Below, one piece after another: positions 44,810-55,935 of a stretch of 64,000 nt of DNA; positions within the stretch are counted from its first letter, which is position 1, and each line of letters opens with the position of its first letter. A program made the position numbers and the translations under genes. Under the pieces are notes generated by a model. It did not search any database. It was not told where the DNA came from and was given only the letters and a program-made list of their open reading frames with translations. Where the stretch lies: NCBI GenBank assembly GCA_905221325.1, contig CAJNCS010000008.1:1-64000 (forward strand), given 5' to 3'. Origin of the DNA: a bacterium. GTDB lineage: Bacteria > Bacillota > Bacilli > Lactobacillales > Streptococcaceae.

Positions 44810-45976
44810 TTACTCTTGACGTTGACCAAAGTCTGCTAACATCTGATCCAGCTCCTCACGACTTGGAGTTGTCAACATATAGAGGATATCTCCTTGTAAC
44901 TCTGCAAAGGCTGCTGGCATGATTTTCTTAGCCTTAAAACCTCCTTGGTATTTAGCTAGTAACTCCTCTTCTGAGTAAACATAATGAGAACTTAAACGCC
45001 GAGCAGTCGCCAAGCAATAGAGGGGTTCAAAATATGAACCAGGGAATGGCTCTCCTGCTACGATAGCCGCATAACCTCGGTAGAGGTCAAAAGAGTGGGC
45101 ATAATTGTAAACATCAATGGTAAAACCACCTGCCGGACGGTTATTATACTCAATAGCGATATAGTCATCTCCCTCACGGAAGAATTCGATATGGAAGAAA
45201 CGCTCCTTCATGCCAAATTCCTTGACAATGGCTTCACCATACTTACGCAATTTTGGATCCATATCCTTGAGAACATAATAGGCATTATCCATCTTGTAAA
45301 GCATGAGATCCAGTGGTGTATGGGCGTAGTCAAAAGTCGTTGAAAAGACAATCTTACCGTCCTTGTCCACTAGTCCGTCAAAGGTACAGATTTCGCTAGA
45401 AGTGACAAATTTTTCAAAGAAATAGACGGTTGAATGGTCCCATTCTGCCTTAAAACGGTCCACATCTGTTTGGTTTTCAAGTTTAAAGGTTGCTGCTGCT
45501 CCCACACCGTTGTCTGGTTTGGCAATCAATGGTAAACCGATCTCCTCCACAGCCTGAGCTACATCGGTCTCTGTTTTAATCACTGCTCCCGGAACAACAG
45601 GTACTCCTGCCTTTTGGAAATGTTTTTTCATTTCAGACTTAAACTTAGTCTTTTTGAGATCCTCTGGTTTGACACCAAAGACATTGAATTGTTCTCTGAG
45701 TGTTGCGTCCAGCTCAAGCCAGTATTCATTGTGGGACTCGATGCGGTCGATAGGACCGTGCTTGTAGAAAAGAAAGGCAACTGCACGTTTGACTTCGTCT
45801 ATGTTCTCAAGATTGTCCACACGGAAATACTCGGTTAGGCTATTGCGCAAAGGTTCATCTAGTTGTTCGTAAGGCTCCTGACCAATTCCCAAAACGGTGA
45901 TGCCTTTATTAGCTAGCTCGATGGTAAACTGTTGAAAGTTTTGTGGATAGTAGGGTGAAATAACAAGATAATTCAT
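44810..45976 (-). CDS. ATP-grasp domain protein
   Basis: 388 aa from ATG 45976 (GGAG 6 bases upstream; the TTG at 45982 is rejected). ATP-grasp elements: VPVVPGAVIKTETDV, PLIAKPDNGVGAAATF (ATP-binding Lys and glycine loop), EYNNRPAGGFTIDVYNY (metal-binding Glu/Asn). Such enzymes ligate a carboxylate to an amine or thiol. It is the last gene of an operon with two alpha/beta hydrolases; the product is unknown. Confidence 0.85.
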   Translation of the reverse strand: MNYLVISPYYPQNFQQFTIELANKGITVLGIGQEPYEQLDEPLRNSLTEYFRVDNLENIDEVKRAVAFLFYKHGPIDRIESHNEYWLELDATLREQFNVFGVKPEDLKKTKFKSEMKKHFQKAGVPVVPGAVIKTETDVAQAVEEIGLPLIAKPDNGVGAAATFKLENQTDVDRFKAEWDHSTVYFFEKFVTSSEICTFDGLVDKDGKIVFSTTFDYAHTPLDLMLYKMDNAYYVLKDMDPKLRKYGEAIVKEFGMKERFFHIEFFREGDDYIAIEYNNRPAGGFTIDVYNYAHSFDLYRGYAAIVAGEPFPGSYFEPLYCLATARRLSSHYVYSEEELLAKYQGGFKAKKIMPAAFAELQGDILYMLTTPSREELDQMLADFGQRQE

Positions 45977-45988
45977 AGGCAACTCCTT

Positions 45989-46729
45989 TTATAGATTCAT
46001 GTGACCAAGGAAATAAGGCATTTGTTTACGCCACCAATCCCAGTCATGGGCAACATCATGTCCCCACTCAGCAAACCAGGCAGGGATTTGTTTCTTGTCA
46101 AAGGCTTCTTTCAGTTTGTAGAAGGACGGCAGACCATCTTGTTCCCAAGCACCGAGGCCCGTACAGACGACAATCTCCGCCTGACGGTAACGATCGATAA
46201 ACCAGCCGTCATTCTGATTCCAAATATAATCTACTGGCGAGTTCTGGTAAATAGCATCATCATTGTAGTAATCACCGACAAAGAAACGCGCGTCGTAAAC
46301 ACCGCTGAGAGCAATCACTTTGGTAAAGACATCTGGATGCTGGAGGAAGAAATTGAGTGCATGGTAGGCCCCCATCGAGCAACCTGTCGTCATCATGCCA
46401 TCAAACCAACCTGTCTTGTGCTTGATAAAAGGAATCGCCTCCTCAATCACATAGCGTTCGTAGGCACGATGCATCTCTGCCTGATCATGACCATTTTTCC
46501 AAGTGGCCAACCAGCTCTCACTATCTACACTGGATAGCGTAAAGAACTGGACGCGCCCTTCCTCGATAAAGGAAGCACAGGCGTCAATCATGCCAAAATC
46601 ATAGTATTCATTGTGACTACCACCGGATGAAGCAAAAACAACAACTGGAATCCCAGCATGCCCATAACGGTTGAGATACATTTCACGGTTGAGGTGGCCA
46701 CTCCAGTGGCTAAGGTTTTCAATATGCAT
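45989..46729 (-). CDS. Alpha/beta-hydrolase, esterase-D-like
   Basis: 246 aa. Nucleophile elbow GCSMGAYHA (Ser about residue 119), oxyanion ASSGGS, and a C-terminal EWGHDVAHDW with the catalytic His. No signal peptide. 12 bp before the ATP-grasp gene and 20 bp after the paralogous hydrolase. Confidence 0.82.
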   Translation of the reverse strand: MHIENLSHWSGHLNREMYLNRYGHAGIPVVVFASSGGSHNEYYDFGMIDACASFIEEGRVQFFTLSSVDSESWLATWKNGHDQAEMHRAYERYVIEEAIPFIKHKTGWFDGMMTTGCSMGAYHALNFFLQHPDVFTKVIALSGVYDARFFVGDYYNDDAIYQNSPVDYIWNQNDGWFIDRYRQAEIVVCTGLGAWEQDGLPSFYKLKEAFDKKQIPAWFAEWGHDVAHDWDWWRKQMPYFLGHMNL

Positions 46730-46749
46730 TGGCTTTCTCCTTTCTTAAC

Positions 46750-47574
46750 TTACCATTTCTCTGCAAAAAATCGGAGACAGTCTGGTAAATTTTCCGACCA
46801 TGGAATCTCACTATGGATGGCACCAGACTGAACTTTCAAAACAAGATTGTCCAAGTGCACCCCACCTGCAATCAAATCATGGTAATAGCGAAGCGACGAG
46901 TCGATATAGGCTTGCTTGATATTGCCAGCCATCAAAGTCTTGTCTGTATCGTCTGCTTCTTCTGTTCCTACATAGATGAAAATGCGCTGTTCAGGCGACA
47001 ATTTCTTGCGCTCGATATAGCGGTTAAAGGCTTCTTGGTGAAGCCAGTTAGCAGATGAGAAGACACCTAGACAACCAATTCGATCTTGATACTCTAGTCC
47101 GATAAACTGGGTAATATTGCCTCCTAGAGACGAACCAATCATAGCCGTATGCTGGCGATCAGCTTTGGTTCGGTAGGTCTCATCGATAAAGGGCTTAACC
47201 ACCTCCATGACAAATTCGGCATACTCCACACCCTTACCACCAAACTGCTGGCCTGGGATAGGAGATTCTTGAAACTTCCAAGCCGCATACTCATTCATCC
47301 TCCCCATACCATCATTATCTATGGCAACAACAATCATGCGACTGATGTCAGGATTCCGCTTAATGGCTGGAATAATTTTCCAAGAGTGTCCGATATAAGA
47401 CTCCTTGCTGTAAAAGACATTTTGCCCGTCATGAAAGTAAACAACAGGGTAAAAACGGTCTGTGTCTTTCTCGTAGTCCTTTGGCAGGAGCACACGCACA
47501 CGACGCTCTTTTCCTGTATAAGGAACCTTGAGTTTGTGTTCTTTCATTTTTAAGTAAAAGTAGGAATGATTCAT
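46750..47574 (-). CDS. Alpha/beta-hydrolase, enterochelin-esterase-like
   Basis: 274 aa from ATG 47574; an in-frame TTG at 47598 adds eight residues without a better ribosome site. YFHDGQNVFYS and IGSSLGGNITQF (nucleophile elbow) are of the Fes/esterase-D type; the final AIHSEIPWSENLPDCLRFF carries the catalytic His. First gene of the three-gene operon. Confidence 0.8.
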   Translation of the reverse strand: MNHSYFYLKMKEHKLKVPYTGKERRVRVLLPKDYEKDTDRFYPVVYFHDGQNVFYSKESYIGHSWKIIPAIKRNPDISRMIVVAIDNDGMGRMNEYAAWKFQESPIPGQQFGGKGVEYAEFVMEVVKPFIDETYRTKADRQHTAMIGSSLGGNITQFIGLEYQDRIGCLGVFSSANWLHQEAFNRYIERKKLSPEQRIFIYVGTEEADDTDKTLMAGNIKQAYIDSSLRYYHDLIAGGVHLDNLVLKVQSGAIHSEIPWSENLPDCLRFFAEKW

Positions 47575-47609
47575 TGTCAGAAAACTCTCTATATTCAAAA
47601 TTTTATCTC

Positions 47610-47618
47610 ATTATACCA
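47610..47618 (-). promoter_or_regulatory. Extended -10 promoter of the esterase/ATP-grasp operon
   Basis: TGGTATAAT on the minus strand, about 35 bp before ATG 47574. Confidence 0.65.
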
Positions 47619-47709
47619 TAAAAATAGAAAAAAAGTCAGTTTTGCTTACATTTTTGGATTAAAAACTAACTTTTTCATTTGTTTTTCTGAATTCTTCTGG
47701 TTTTTCTGA

Positions 47710-48924
47710 TTAGAGGAGATTGTCAATTAACTCATCGACAGCATCTTTTTCAACCTGGGGAGTGATTTCAGTAATCATAATCCCTGCCACTGCTCGCTCA
47801 ACCAAACCTTCGACATCCATCCGTTTTTCATACTGCTCTGCATTCTCTATCTTAGGATTTGTCTTAGGACGGTCAGGCGCAAAAATAGTACAGCAGTCCT
47901 CAAACGGCTGGATTGAAATTTCAAAGGTATCGATTTCCTGCGCAATGTCAATGATTTCCAACTTGTCCATCGTAACCACGGGACGAATAATTGGAGTGCT
48001 GGTCACAGCGTTGATAGTCTGCATGCTTTCCAAAGTTTGGCTAGCTACTTGGCCAAGACTTTCCCCATTAATGATAATTAAACCATTTCGTACCTCACGG
48101 ATACGGTCAGTAATGCGCATCATAAAACGACGTGTCAAGGTCATAAGATAGGCTTCTGGCGCCTTTGCCTTGATTTCCTCTTGAATCTCTGTGAAAGGCA
48201 CTTCGATAAACTGGATATTGCCACCAAACTTGGTCAATTTACGGGTCAAATCTTGGGCTTTTTTGAGAGCACCTGGACTCGTGTAAGGTGGGCTGGCAAA
48301 GTGAACGGCCTCAATATCTACTCCACGTTTAAGGGCTAGATAACCTGCTACAGGCGAGTCAATCCCTCCTGACAACATGAGCACACCCTTACCAGAAGTA
48401 CCCACTGGCAAACCACCTGCTCCTCGAATAGTCTCATAGGAAAGATAAGCTGCTTCCTCACGAATCTCCACCTGAAGATTGATGTCCGGATTTTTCATTT
48501 GAGCTTGGACATTTGGAATAGCTTCGAATACAGCTCCACCAAGTGTTTGGTTGAGTTCACGACTGTCGAGTTCAAAGTTGTGGTCGCTGCGCTTACTAGA
48601 AATCTTAAAGGTCATGCCTTCCTTGTAGATATCTTTCATAATCTCTTGGACAGAAGACTTCAGAACTTCTACAGACTTTTCGACCTTATATACTGGAGAA
48701 AAATTCTGAATCCCGAAGACTTGTTTGAGAGATTCTGCAACTGTTGTGTAGTCGGCTCCATTCAGGTAAGCGTGGGCACGGTCGCGATCCGCAGTTACCT
48801 TAACTTGGGGATAGATGGACAAAACGTCCGAAATATTATTGCGAAGTTTATTGATGAACCGCATACGATTTTTGCCCTTGGTTGACAACTCTCCGTAGCG
48901 AATCATAATTTCTGAATACTGCAT
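47710..48924 (-). CDS. thiI: tRNA 4-thiouridine synthase ThiI
   Basis: 404 aa. N-terminal ferredoxin-like/THUMP region (about 1-165), then a PP-loop ATPase with [11 protein letters not shown] (about 183-193). No C-terminal rhodanese domain, as in Bacillus, where a dedicated cysteine desulfurase gives sulfur. That partner is the adjacent upstream gene (8-bp gap). Makes s4U8 in tRNA. Confidence 0.95.
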   Translation of the reverse strand: MQYSEIMIRYGELSTKGKNRMRFINKLRNNISDVLSIYPQVKVTADRDRAHAYLNGADYTTVAESLKQVFGIQNFSPVYKVEKSVEVLKSSVQEIMKDIYKEGMTFKISSKRSDHNFELDSRELNQTLGGAVFEAIPNVQAQMKNPDINLQVEIREEAAYLSYETIRGAGGLPVGTSGKGVLMLSGGIDSPVAGYLALKRGVDIEAVHFASPPYTSPGALKKAQDLTRKLTKFGGNIQFIEVPFTEIQEEIKAKAPEAYLMTLTRRFMMRITDRIREVRNGLIIINGESLGQVASQTLESMQTINAVTSTPIIRPVVTMDKLEIIDIAQEIDTFEISIQPFEDCCTIFAPDRPKTNPKIENAEQYEKRMDVEGLVERAVAGIMITEITPQVEKDAVDELIDNLL

Positions 48925-48932
48925 GAATGCTC

Positions 48933-50075
48933 CTATCTTACTTTTCTAGTTTGATTGTAAATTAATTTTAGCTTGGTCAAAAACTGCTCAACCTGACTCA
49001 TATCATTTTCAAGGTCTAGGCTTAAACGCACAGCTGACTGGGCCTTATCCTTGTCCACTCCCATGGCAATCAAGGTACCTGCGGGTTTTCCTGCCTTGGA
49101 CGAACAAGCCGAGGTTGTGGAAATGAAAATATCATAGTCTTCAAAGGCGTGAACGATGACTTCACCGCGAACACCCTTAATTCCAAAAGTCAGGATATGA
49201 GGGGCAAAGTCTTCCTCATCTGAAAAGACTAAAATGTCTGGATAGTCCAGAAGGGCTTGTCGAATAACTGCCTTCATCTGGCTTGTCTTAGATATAAACA
49301 GGTCTAGCTTTTCCATAGCCAAACGCAAAGCCTTGGCTGTTGCGGCAATTCCTGCGATATTTTCAGTAGTTGAACGAAAATCTCGCTCCTGACCACCACC
49401 TGTCAATAGAGGCGCAATCTTCTTACCAGACTTGATATAGACAAAGCCAACACCTCTGAGACCGTGGAACTTATGACTCGAGAAGGTCGCAAAGTCCACT
49501 CGATCAGTCAGATATTTTTCAGTTGGAATTTTGGCAAGTGCCTGAACCGCATCCACATGGAAGGAAACGGTTGGTTTATCAGCTAAAAGTTCTGAAATAG
49601 ATTGAATAGGCTGGATAGAGCCGATTTCATTGTTAACTGCCATAATCGAAACGAGGATCGTATCAGGTCGTATCAAACCTGCTAGGGCCTCAACATCTAC
49701 AAATCCTTTCTCATCAACTGGGGCAATATCCACCTCAAAACCTTGACTTTTCAGCCAGAGAGCTGACTCCTTGACTGCTGGATGCTCAATAGCTGATACG
49801 ATGATGTGCTTGCCAAACTGGGCTTTTTCAAAGGCCACACCCTTGATGACCCAGTTATCCCCTTCTGTTCCACCAGAGGTAAAGAAGATTTCATCACTTT
49901 TCTTGCCAATCAAATCTGCAATTTGCTGTCGGGAAGCATCTAAAATTCGTGTTGCTTGGTCGCCCAAACGATGGAGACTAGATGGATTTCCTACAATTTT
50001 CGAAGCGACCTGCATATAGGTCTCTAGAGCTTCAGGATAAGGCTTAGTTGTCGCCGAATTATCAAAGTAGATCAT
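48933..50075 (-). CDS. Cysteine desulfurase (NifS/IscS family, NifZ-type)
   Basis: 380 aa PLP enzyme. PLP Lys in [10 protein letters not shown] (about residue 200); catalytic Cys in [15 protein letters not shown] (about residue 325); [11 protein letters not shown]-terminus. Position directly before thiI indicates it supplies sulfur for 4-thiouridine rather than Fe-S assembly in general. Confidence 0.93.
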   Translation of the reverse strand: MIYFDNSATTKPYPEALETYMQVASKIVGNPSSLHRLGDQATRILDASRQQIADLIGKKSDEIFFTSGGTEGDNWVIKGVAFEKAQFGKHIIVSAIEHPAVKESALWLKSQGFEVDIAPVDEKGFVDVEALAGLIRPDTILVSIMAVNNEIGSIQPIQSISELLADKPTVSFHVDAVQALAKIPTEKYLTDRVDFATFSSHKFHGLRGVGFVYIKSGKKIAPLLTGGGQERDFRSTTENIAGIAATAKALRLAMEKLDLFISKTSQMKAVIRQALLDYPDILVFSDEEDFAPHILTFGIKGVRGEVIVHAFEDYDIFISTTSACSSKAGKPAGTLIAMGVDKDKAQSAVRLSLDLENDMSQVEQFLTKLKLIYNQTRKVR

Positions 50076-50182
50076 ATTTTCTCACGCTTTCTAAAATCAC
50101 TCCCTCTATTGTATCACGAAAAGAGACCTGCGACAAGAAAGGGAAGTTTCTCTTTTTTTAAGATTTTTTTAAAGAAATGAGG

Positions 50183-50188
50183 TATAAT
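50183..50188 (+). promoter_or_regulatory. -10 box of the small membrane-protein gene
   Basis: TATAAT, 25 bp before ATG 50213 with AAAGGAG between; no extended motif. Confidence 0.5.
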
Positions 50189-50212
50189 AAATCATAATCA
50201 AAGGAGAGTATC

Positions 50213-50638
50213 ATGTCTAACTATCGTAGAACTTCAAAACCAAAAACAGAACACATCAAAAAGGGATTTACTGTCTTTCAAAAAACGATTGCTACCATCG
50301 GTAGTATCCTTGGCCTAATCACCGCTAGTATCACCATCATGAACGCCATGGATAATAACAAAAACAACAAAAAGGAACCTACGACAACCCAAACAACTGT
50401 TGTCAAGGAAATTCAAAAAGAATCCCCTCAGGGAAATACTACACCTAACAAGGACAACACTTCTACTAAAGAAAATACCCCGCAAGAAGAAACTTCTCAA
50501 TCCAACAAGAAAGAGGAGAAAAAAGAAGAGCAGAAAACAACAACTCAGGACTCTTCTACACCTGCTACAAATAAAGAAACAAGCGATAGCGGAACACAGT
50601 CAAATACGACGAATTCAGAAAATAAAACGAACCAGTAG
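50213..50638 (+). CDS. Small membrane-anchored low-complexity protein
   Basis: 141 aa. Basic N-terminus, one membrane helix at about residues 24-44 (IATIGSILGLITASITIMNA), then about 90 residues rich in Thr, Gln, Glu, Asn and Lys with no fold. Likely anchored with a disordered domain outside the cell. Streptococcal proteins of this build occur (DUF6556-like) but have no known role. Lies between nifS-type and ftsK genes, convergent with ftsK. Confidence 0.75.
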   Translation: MSNYRRTSKPKTEHIKKGFTVFQKTIATIGSILGLITASITIMNAMDNNKNNKKEPTTTQTTVVKEIQKESPQGNTTPNKDNTSTKENTPQEETSQSNKKEEKKEEQKTTTQDSSTPATNKETSDSGTQSNTTNSENKTNQ

Positions 50639-50645
50639 TCACTAA

Positions 50646-50684
50646 AATAGCTTCCTTCCAAACTTGGAAAGAAGCTATTTTTTA
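50646..50684. terminator. Bidirectional terminator
   Basis: ATAGCTTCCTTCCAA / TTGGAAAGAAGCTAT with TTTTTTA, between convergent genes; overlaps the ftsK stop region. Confidence 0.85.
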
Positions 50685-52988
50685 TTGTTGCAATACTTTT
50701 CGCGGTTTGGTTCCCTCAGCTGGACCGATAACACCTGCCATTTCGAGTTCTTCCATAAGGCGGGTCGCACGGTTAAATCCAACAGATAAACGACGCTGAA
50801 TCATAGAAGCACTGGCTTTCTGTGTCTCGATAACCAGAGCCTTGGCTTCCTCAAAGAGCGGATCGCCACCAGCTTCACCATCTGAAAATTCTCCTTCATT
50901 TTCAGAAACCTCACCTGGGTCAAAACTCTCATCATAGTCCGCATCAGCCTGAGCCTTGATGAAGTTTACGATGCGTTCGACATCATCATCCGAGATAAAG
51001 GATCCTTGCAGACGGACTGGGTGATTTTCATCAATTGGTTTAAAGAGCATATCTCCTCGACCAAGCAGTTTTTCTGCCCCATTTTCATCCAAGATGGTTC
51101 GTGAATCTGTACCTGATGAAACTGCAAACGCCACACGAGATGGGACATTGGCCTTGATGAGACCAGAGATGACATCAACCGATGGGCGTTGCGTTGCGAG
51201 AATCATATGAATTCCTGCAGCACGCGCCTTCTGTCCGAGACGAATGATGGCATCTTCCACTTCCTTGCTAGCCACCATCATGAGGTCTGCCAACTCATCT
51301 ACAATGACAACAATCAAAGGAAGCGGTACTTGTTTGTACTCAGACTGGCTATTAAATTCCTCGACCTTAGCATTGTAACCAGCGATATTTCGCACACCAA
51401 CCTTAGCAAAGAGTTCATAGCGGTTTTCCATCTCATCCACAACCTTTTGCAGAGCCTTGCTGGCCTTGCGTGGATTAGTTACAACTGGAATCAATAGATG
51501 AGGAATATCATTGTAAACCGATAACTCAACCATCTTAGGATCCACCATCATAAACTTGACCTGATCTGGTCTTGCCTTCATAAGAATGCTTGCTATAATA
51601 CCGTTAACTGCGACTGACTTCCCTGAGCCTGTCGAACCTGCAACGAGTAGGTGGGGCATCTTGGAAAGGTCAAAGGTGCGAGCCATTCCATTGACAGCCT
51701 TCCCTAGAGGAATTTCGAGGAGATTTTCTGGTTTTGTTTGAGACTGTTCCCAGAGTTCGCGGAAGGAAACGGTCGCAATCTCAGAGTTAGGCACTTCAAT
51801 TCCGACTAGGGATTTACCAGGTATTGGAGCCTCAATCCGAACATCCTTGGCTGCTAAAGCTAGCGCTAAGTCGTCTGCCAGATTGGAAATGCGGTTAACC
51901 CGTACACCGACTGCTGGTTTGACTTCATACTTGGTAACTGATGGTCCAATTTCAGCCCGTTCCACCGTTACCTTGATACCAAAGCTAGCAAAGGTTTCTT
52001 CTAGGATTTTGATATTTTCTCGAACAATCTTCTTTTCCTTGGACTGATCTTTGGGTTTATCTGGCGCAAAAAGCTGCAAGCTTGGGAGTTTGTATTCAAG
52101 GGCTTCCTTGGTAGAAAAATCAACCTGCACCTCTTCATCCTCAAAGTCTTCTTCCACATCTGGAACGTCAAAGTCAGCTTGAGGGAGGATAATCTCCGGT
52201 TCAATCCATTCTTCCTCAGGAATTGGTGGGAGATCGTAGACTGGTACCTCTGATAAGATTTCTCCAGTTTCAGGATCTACAGGAGGAAGCGGTAGGGCAT
52301 CCTGTTCTTCTTGTTCTCTCTGAATTCTGGCAGCTTCTTCAGCTTCTTGACGAGCCTTCTCTTCTTCTCTCTTGATGAAGCGTTCCTGTTTTCTCTGTTC
52401 CTGTTTTTCCATGAAGGATCTGAACTGAGCTCCAATAAAGGCTGCAACATCATAAATAGACCAAGGACTGACCAAGAGAGCCCCAACTAGAATCAAAAGA
52501 ACTCCAATAAAGTACGATCCGATATTGGAGAAAAGAAAGGATATGGGGATGTAAAGTCCAACACCTAGCAGACCTCCACCAGCAAAGCTAGTCACCCGGA
52601 TACCAGTCAGATCCGTCATAACTTGAGCCAAGGTCCCTTTTAGAACTGACTGCTCCAAACCAAACTTCCAGACAAGATAGGCCTCAAAAATCAAGAGCAA
52701 GCCAGCGAAGATACAGAGAAATCCTGACAGAAGCCCCTCTTGCTTGCGTATCCATTTAAAAAGAAAAAGATAGATGAGGAGACCACCTATAGCCACATAA
52801 GCTAAACTTCCGACTAACAGTCGAATGAGATTGTAAAGGGTGACACCCGCAGCACCAAGCTTGAGGGCTGCAATAATCAACAATAAGGCAATTCCTAAGG
52901 AAATCAACATCCTCTGGATAGCCTGTTTTCTTTCGAGTTCTGCTTTAGACGGTCTCCGTCTTGTTTTACTTGTATTCTTGTTTGCCAT
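50682..52988 (-). CDS. ftsK: DNA translocase FtsK/SpoIIIE
   Basis: 768 aa. N-terminal membrane helices (about 25-190), a charged linker of about 190-330, alpha and beta motor domains with Walker [15 protein letters not shown] (about 448-461) and Walker [13 protein letters not shown], and a C-terminal gamma winged helix (about 700-765) that reads orienting DNA sites. Pumps chromosomes through the septum. The -10 box ends six bases before the ATG and there is no ribosome site, so the mRNA looks leaderless. Confidence 0.96.
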   Translation of the reverse strand: MANKNTSKTRRRPSKAELERKQAIQRMLISLGIALLLIIAALKLGAAGVTLYNLIRLLVGSLAYVAIGGLLIYLFLFKWIRKQEGLLSGFLCIFAGLLLIFEAYLVWKFGLEQSVLKGTLAQVMTDLTGIRVTSFAGGGLLGVGLYIPISFLFSNIGSYFIGVLLILVGALLVSPWSIYDVAAFIGAQFRSFMEKQEQRKQERFIKREEEKARQEAEEAARIQREQEEQDALPLPPVDPETGEILSEVPVYDLPPIPEEEWIEPEIILPQADFDVPDVEEDFEDEEVQVDFSTKEALEYKLPSLQLFAPDKPKDQSKEKKIVRENIKILEETFASFGIKVTVERAEIGPSVTKYEVKPAVGVRVNRISNLADDLALALAAKDVRIEAPIPGKSLVGIEVPNSEIATVSFRELWEQSQTKPENLLEIPLGKAVNGMARTFDLSKMPHLLVAGSTGSGKSVAVNGIIASILMKARPDQVKFMMVDPKMVELSVYNDIPHLLIPVVTNPRKASKALQKVVDEMENRYELFAKVGVRNIAGYNAKVEEFNSQSEYKQVPLPLIVVIVDELADLMMVASKEVEDAIIRLGQKARAAGIHMILATQRPSVDVISGLIKANVPSRVAFAVSSGTDSRTILDENGAEKLLGRGDMLFKPIDENHPVRLQGSFISDDDVERIVNFIKAQADADYDESFDPGEVSENEGEFSDGEAGGDPLFEEAKALVIETQKASASMIQRRLSVGFNRATRLMEELEMAGVIGPAEGTKPRKVLQQ

Positions 52989-52994
52989 TCTTCT

Positions 52995-53003
52995 ATTATA
53001 ACA
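52995..53003 (-). promoter_or_regulatory. Extended -10 promoter of ftsK
   Basis: TGTTATAAT on the minus strand; core 52995-53000. Transcription should start at or within one base of the ftsK ATG (52988). Confidence 0.75.
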
Positions 53004-53025
53004 TATTTCACAGCCATTTCGAACA

Positions 53026-53060
53026 GAGAAAAAGATTGCACCAAAGGGTACAATCTTTCT
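53026..53060 (-). terminator. Terminator of the fru operon
   Basis: AAAGATTGTACC / GGTGCAATCTTT with TTTTTC on the minus strand, after fruA and before the ftsK promoter. Confidence 0.8.
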
Positions 53061-53074
53061 ATTTTGATACTTTT

Positions 53075-55027
53075 TTATGCTTGTGGTTTGCGTAGGGAAC
53101 CATAAACCACACCACTTACGATTGCTCCAATCAAGACAAAGACTAGGTAAAGTAGGGCATTTGAAGTTAGAGCGATAACGAAGATTCCTCCGTGTGGCGC
53201 CATGAGTTTGATTCCTGCAAGACCAACGAGTCCGCCTGCTACTGCCGAACCAAGGATGAAACTTGGGATAGCACGAGCTGGGTCAGCAGCACCAAATGGA
53301 ATTGCTCCCTCGGTGATAAATGACAAGCCCATGATGATGTTTGTCAAACCAGAGTTGCGTTCTTCTTTGGTAAATTTATCTTTGAAAAGAAGAGTTGCGA
53401 CAAAGATAGCAAGCGGTGGCACCATTCCTCCAGCCATAACTGCCGCCATAGCTACAGAACCACCTGAAGAAACAGTCGCTGCAAGCGTACCTGTACCAAA
53501 GACATAAGCTGCTTTGTTGACTGGTCCACCCATGTCAACAGCCATCATTCCACCAAGAACGATACCAAGAAGGACAGCTGAACCTCCTCCAAGACCGCCT
53601 AGGAAGTCATTCATAGCAGTGTTGATTGCTGCCATTGGGATGTTAACAGCTAGCATAACAAATCCAGTCAAGATTGTTCCAAGAAGTGGCAAGAGAAGGA
53701 TTGATTTTGCCCCTTCAAGTGAACGAGGAACTTTAACATATTTCTTGATAGCGAGAACCAAGGCACCTGCGATAAATCCACCAACAAGGGCACCTAGGAA
53801 ACCAGATGAGACACCTGCAAGAGTTGAAGTTGCTTCTCCGCCTGCAGCATAAGGGATTTTACTAAAGGCAAAACCTTCTTTGGCAATAGCACCAGCCACG
53901 AAACCTGCTACCAAACCAGGTTTTTCAGCGATTGAGTAGGCTACATATCCTGCAAAGACTGGGAGCATCAAGCCAAAGGCCGCGCCACCAATTTTCATGA
54001 ACATAGAAGCTAGCTCATGGTAGGATCCGAGATTGCCAAGACTATCTTGTGGCACACCAAAAGCTCCGTCGATTAAGAAGGCGAGGGCAATCATGATACC
54101 ACCACCAATAACGAATGGCAACATTTGAGATACACCACTCATCAAGTGTTTGTAGAAGGCACCACCGATACTTTGTTTTTCATTAGATGCTGTTGCAGCT
54201 TTTGCTCCATTAGCAGCACGATAAACTTCAGCATCTCCTGAAAGAGCCAAGTTGATCAATTCTTCAGTCTTACGGATACCGTCTGCAACTGGACGGTTAA
54301 CCAAAGGTTTTCCATCGAAACGATCCATCTTAACAGCCTTGTCTGCTGCGATGATAACAGCTTTAGCCTTGCGGATATCCTCTGCAGTCAATTGATTCCC
54401 AACACCGCTGGCACCGTTGGTTTCGACCTTGATCCCAACACCCATTTCAGCAGCCACTTTTTGAAGGGCCTCTTGGGCCATATAGGTATGTGCAATTCCT
54501 GTTGTACAAGCAGTCACAGCTACGATGAAGTCACCAGAGTCATTAGCAGGTGCTTGAACAGGTTCCTCAGCTTTTTCTGAAGCTTGGTCAAAGAGTTCAA
54601 TGACTTGGTCAGCAGATGTTACTTGACGAAGTTTGTCAGCAAATCCGTCTTTCATCAAGTATTGAGACAATTCTGCCAAGGCTGCTAAGTGAGTATCATT
54701 GGCACCTTCTGGAGCAGCAATCATGAAGAAGAGGTCTGTTGGTTGCCCATCCAAGCTTTCGTAGTCAACCCCCTTGTTTGACTTAGCAAAGAGAACCGTT
54801 GCTTCTTTAACAGCAGAGTTTTTGCTGTGAGGCATAGCAATTCCGTCACCCAAACCAGTGGAAGTTAAAGCTTCACGCGCTAAGATTCCTTCTTTAAAGA
54901 TTTCAAAATCCGTCACATAACCGTGATCTACCAAACTTTTAATCATCTCTTCGATGACAGCTATTTTTTCAGTTGCCTGTAAATCCAGCAACATGACATC
55001 TTTTCTCAATAGGTCTTGAATTTTCAT
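53075..55027 (-). CDS. fruA: Fructose PTS transporter EIIABC
   Basis: 650 aa, domains in order A-B-C. EIIA (1-150) with active His67 in [12 protein letters not shown] (about 165-265) with phosphocysteine Cys174 in [15 protein letters not shown] membrane domain (about 290-650). Imports fructose and yields fructose-1-phosphate for FruK. Overlaps fruK by 4 bases. Confidence 0.96.
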   Translation of the reverse strand: MKIQDLLRKDVMLLDLQATEKIAVIEEMIKSLVDHGYVTDFEIFKEGILAREALTSTGLGDGIAMPHSKNSAVKEATVLFAKSNKGVDYESLDGQPTDLFFMIAAPEGANDTHLAALAELSQYLMKDGFADKLRQVTSADQVIELFDQASEKAEEPVQAPANDSGDFIVAVTACTTGIAHTYMAQEALQKVAAEMGVGIKVETNGASGVGNQLTAEDIRKAKAVIIAADKAVKMDRFDGKPLVNRPVADGIRKTEELINLALSGDAEVYRAANGAKAATASNEKQSIGGAFYKHLMSGVSQMLPFVIGGGIMIALAFLIDGAFGVPQDSLGNLGSYHELASMFMKIGGAAFGLMLPVFAGYVAYSIAEKPGLVAGFVAGAIAKEGFAFSKIPYAAGGEATSTLAGVSSGFLGALVGGFIAGALVLAIKKYVKVPRSLEGAKSILLLPLLGTILTGFVMLAVNIPMAAINTAMNDFLGGLGGGSAVLLGIVLGGMMAVDMGGPVNKAAYVFGTGTLAATVSSGGSVAMAAVMAGGMVPPLAIFVATLLFKDKFTKEERNSGLTNIIMGLSFITEGAIPFGAADPARAIPSFILGSAVAGGLVGLAGIKLMAPHGGIFVIALTSNALLYLVFVLIGAIVSGVVYGSLRKPQA

Positions 55028-55935
55028 CGTTTTTCTACCTCAACTTTTTCATATGTTTCTTTAATAAATTCCGCTGTTGCCAAGTCATCCGAGAAGGTAG
55101 TTGCTGTTCCACAAGCTACTCCCCATTTGAAGGCTTCTAATGCATCTTTAGATTTGACAAATTCACCTGTAAACCCAGCAACCATAGAGTCGCCAGCTCC
55201 GACTGAATTTTTCACTATTCCCTTGATAGGTTTGGCGAAGTAAGCTCCCTCAGATGTGACAAGAAGTGCACCGTCCCCAGCCATAGAAATGATAACGTTT
55301 TGAGCTCCTTTGACCAGTAACTGACGAGCATAGTTCTCGATTTCATCTAAACTTTCGAGTTTCACTCCAAAGATAGCTCCAAGTTCGTGACTGTTTGGCT
55401 TGACCAAAAGTGGCTGGTAGTCCAAACTATCAATCAAGGTCTGCCCCTCAAAATCACAAACCACTTGCGCACCAGTCTGGCGTGTCAAGGCAATCAAATC
55501 CTTATAGATAACATTGCCTAGGTTCTTAGTACTCGAACCCGCAAACACAACCGTATCATCTGCTGTCAGACTAGATAAAATAGCTTTCAATTCTTCTAGC
55601 TGAGCTGGTTCCACATTTGGACCCGTTCCGTTGATTTCTGTTTCTTGGTCTGCTTTGATTTTAACATTGATACGCGTATCTTCTGCTACTTGGACAAAAC
55701 GCGTTTCAATTTCTTCCTCTGCCAGAGTATCTGTGATAAATTTACCAGTAAAACCTCCGATAAATCCAGTCGCTGTATTTGGAATATCCAAGCGTTTTAA
55801 GACACGGCTAACATTTATTCCTTTCCCACCAGCAAACTTATCATCACTGTCCATACGATTGACACTGCCAACTTGAACTTGGTCCAAGCGCACGATATAG
55901 TCAATGGATGGATTGAGTGTGACTGTATAAATCAT
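55024..55935 (-). CDS. fruK: 1-phosphofructokinase
   Basis: 303 aa, PfkB fold. FAGGKGINVSRVL near the N-terminus and SVGAGDSMVAGF with the catalytic Asp. Converts fructose-1-phosphate to fructose-1,6-bisphosphate. Coupled to both neighbours by 4-base overlaps. Confidence 0.95.
   Translation of the reverse strand: MIYTVTLNPSIDYIVRLDQVQVGSVNRMDSDDKFAGGKGINVSRVLKRLDIPNTATGFIGGFTGKFITDTLAEEEIETRFVQVAEDTRINVKIKADQETEINGTGPNVEPAQLEELKAILSSLTADDTVVFAGSSTKNLGNVIYKDLIALTRQTGAQVVCDFEGQTLIDSLDYQPLLVKPNSHELGAIFGVKLESLDEIENYARQLLVKGAQNVIISMAGDGALLVTSEGAYFAKPIKGIVKNSVGAGDSMVAGFTGEFVKSKDALEAFKWGVACGTATTFSDDLATAEFIKETYEKVEVEKR

Noticed and set aside
46001..46537. 178-codon plus-strand frame
   Set aside because: Antisense shadow of the esterase gene.
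47149..48885. Plus-strand frames of 128-143 codons
   Set aside because: Antisense shadows of the esterase and thiI genes; no promoter or ribosome site.
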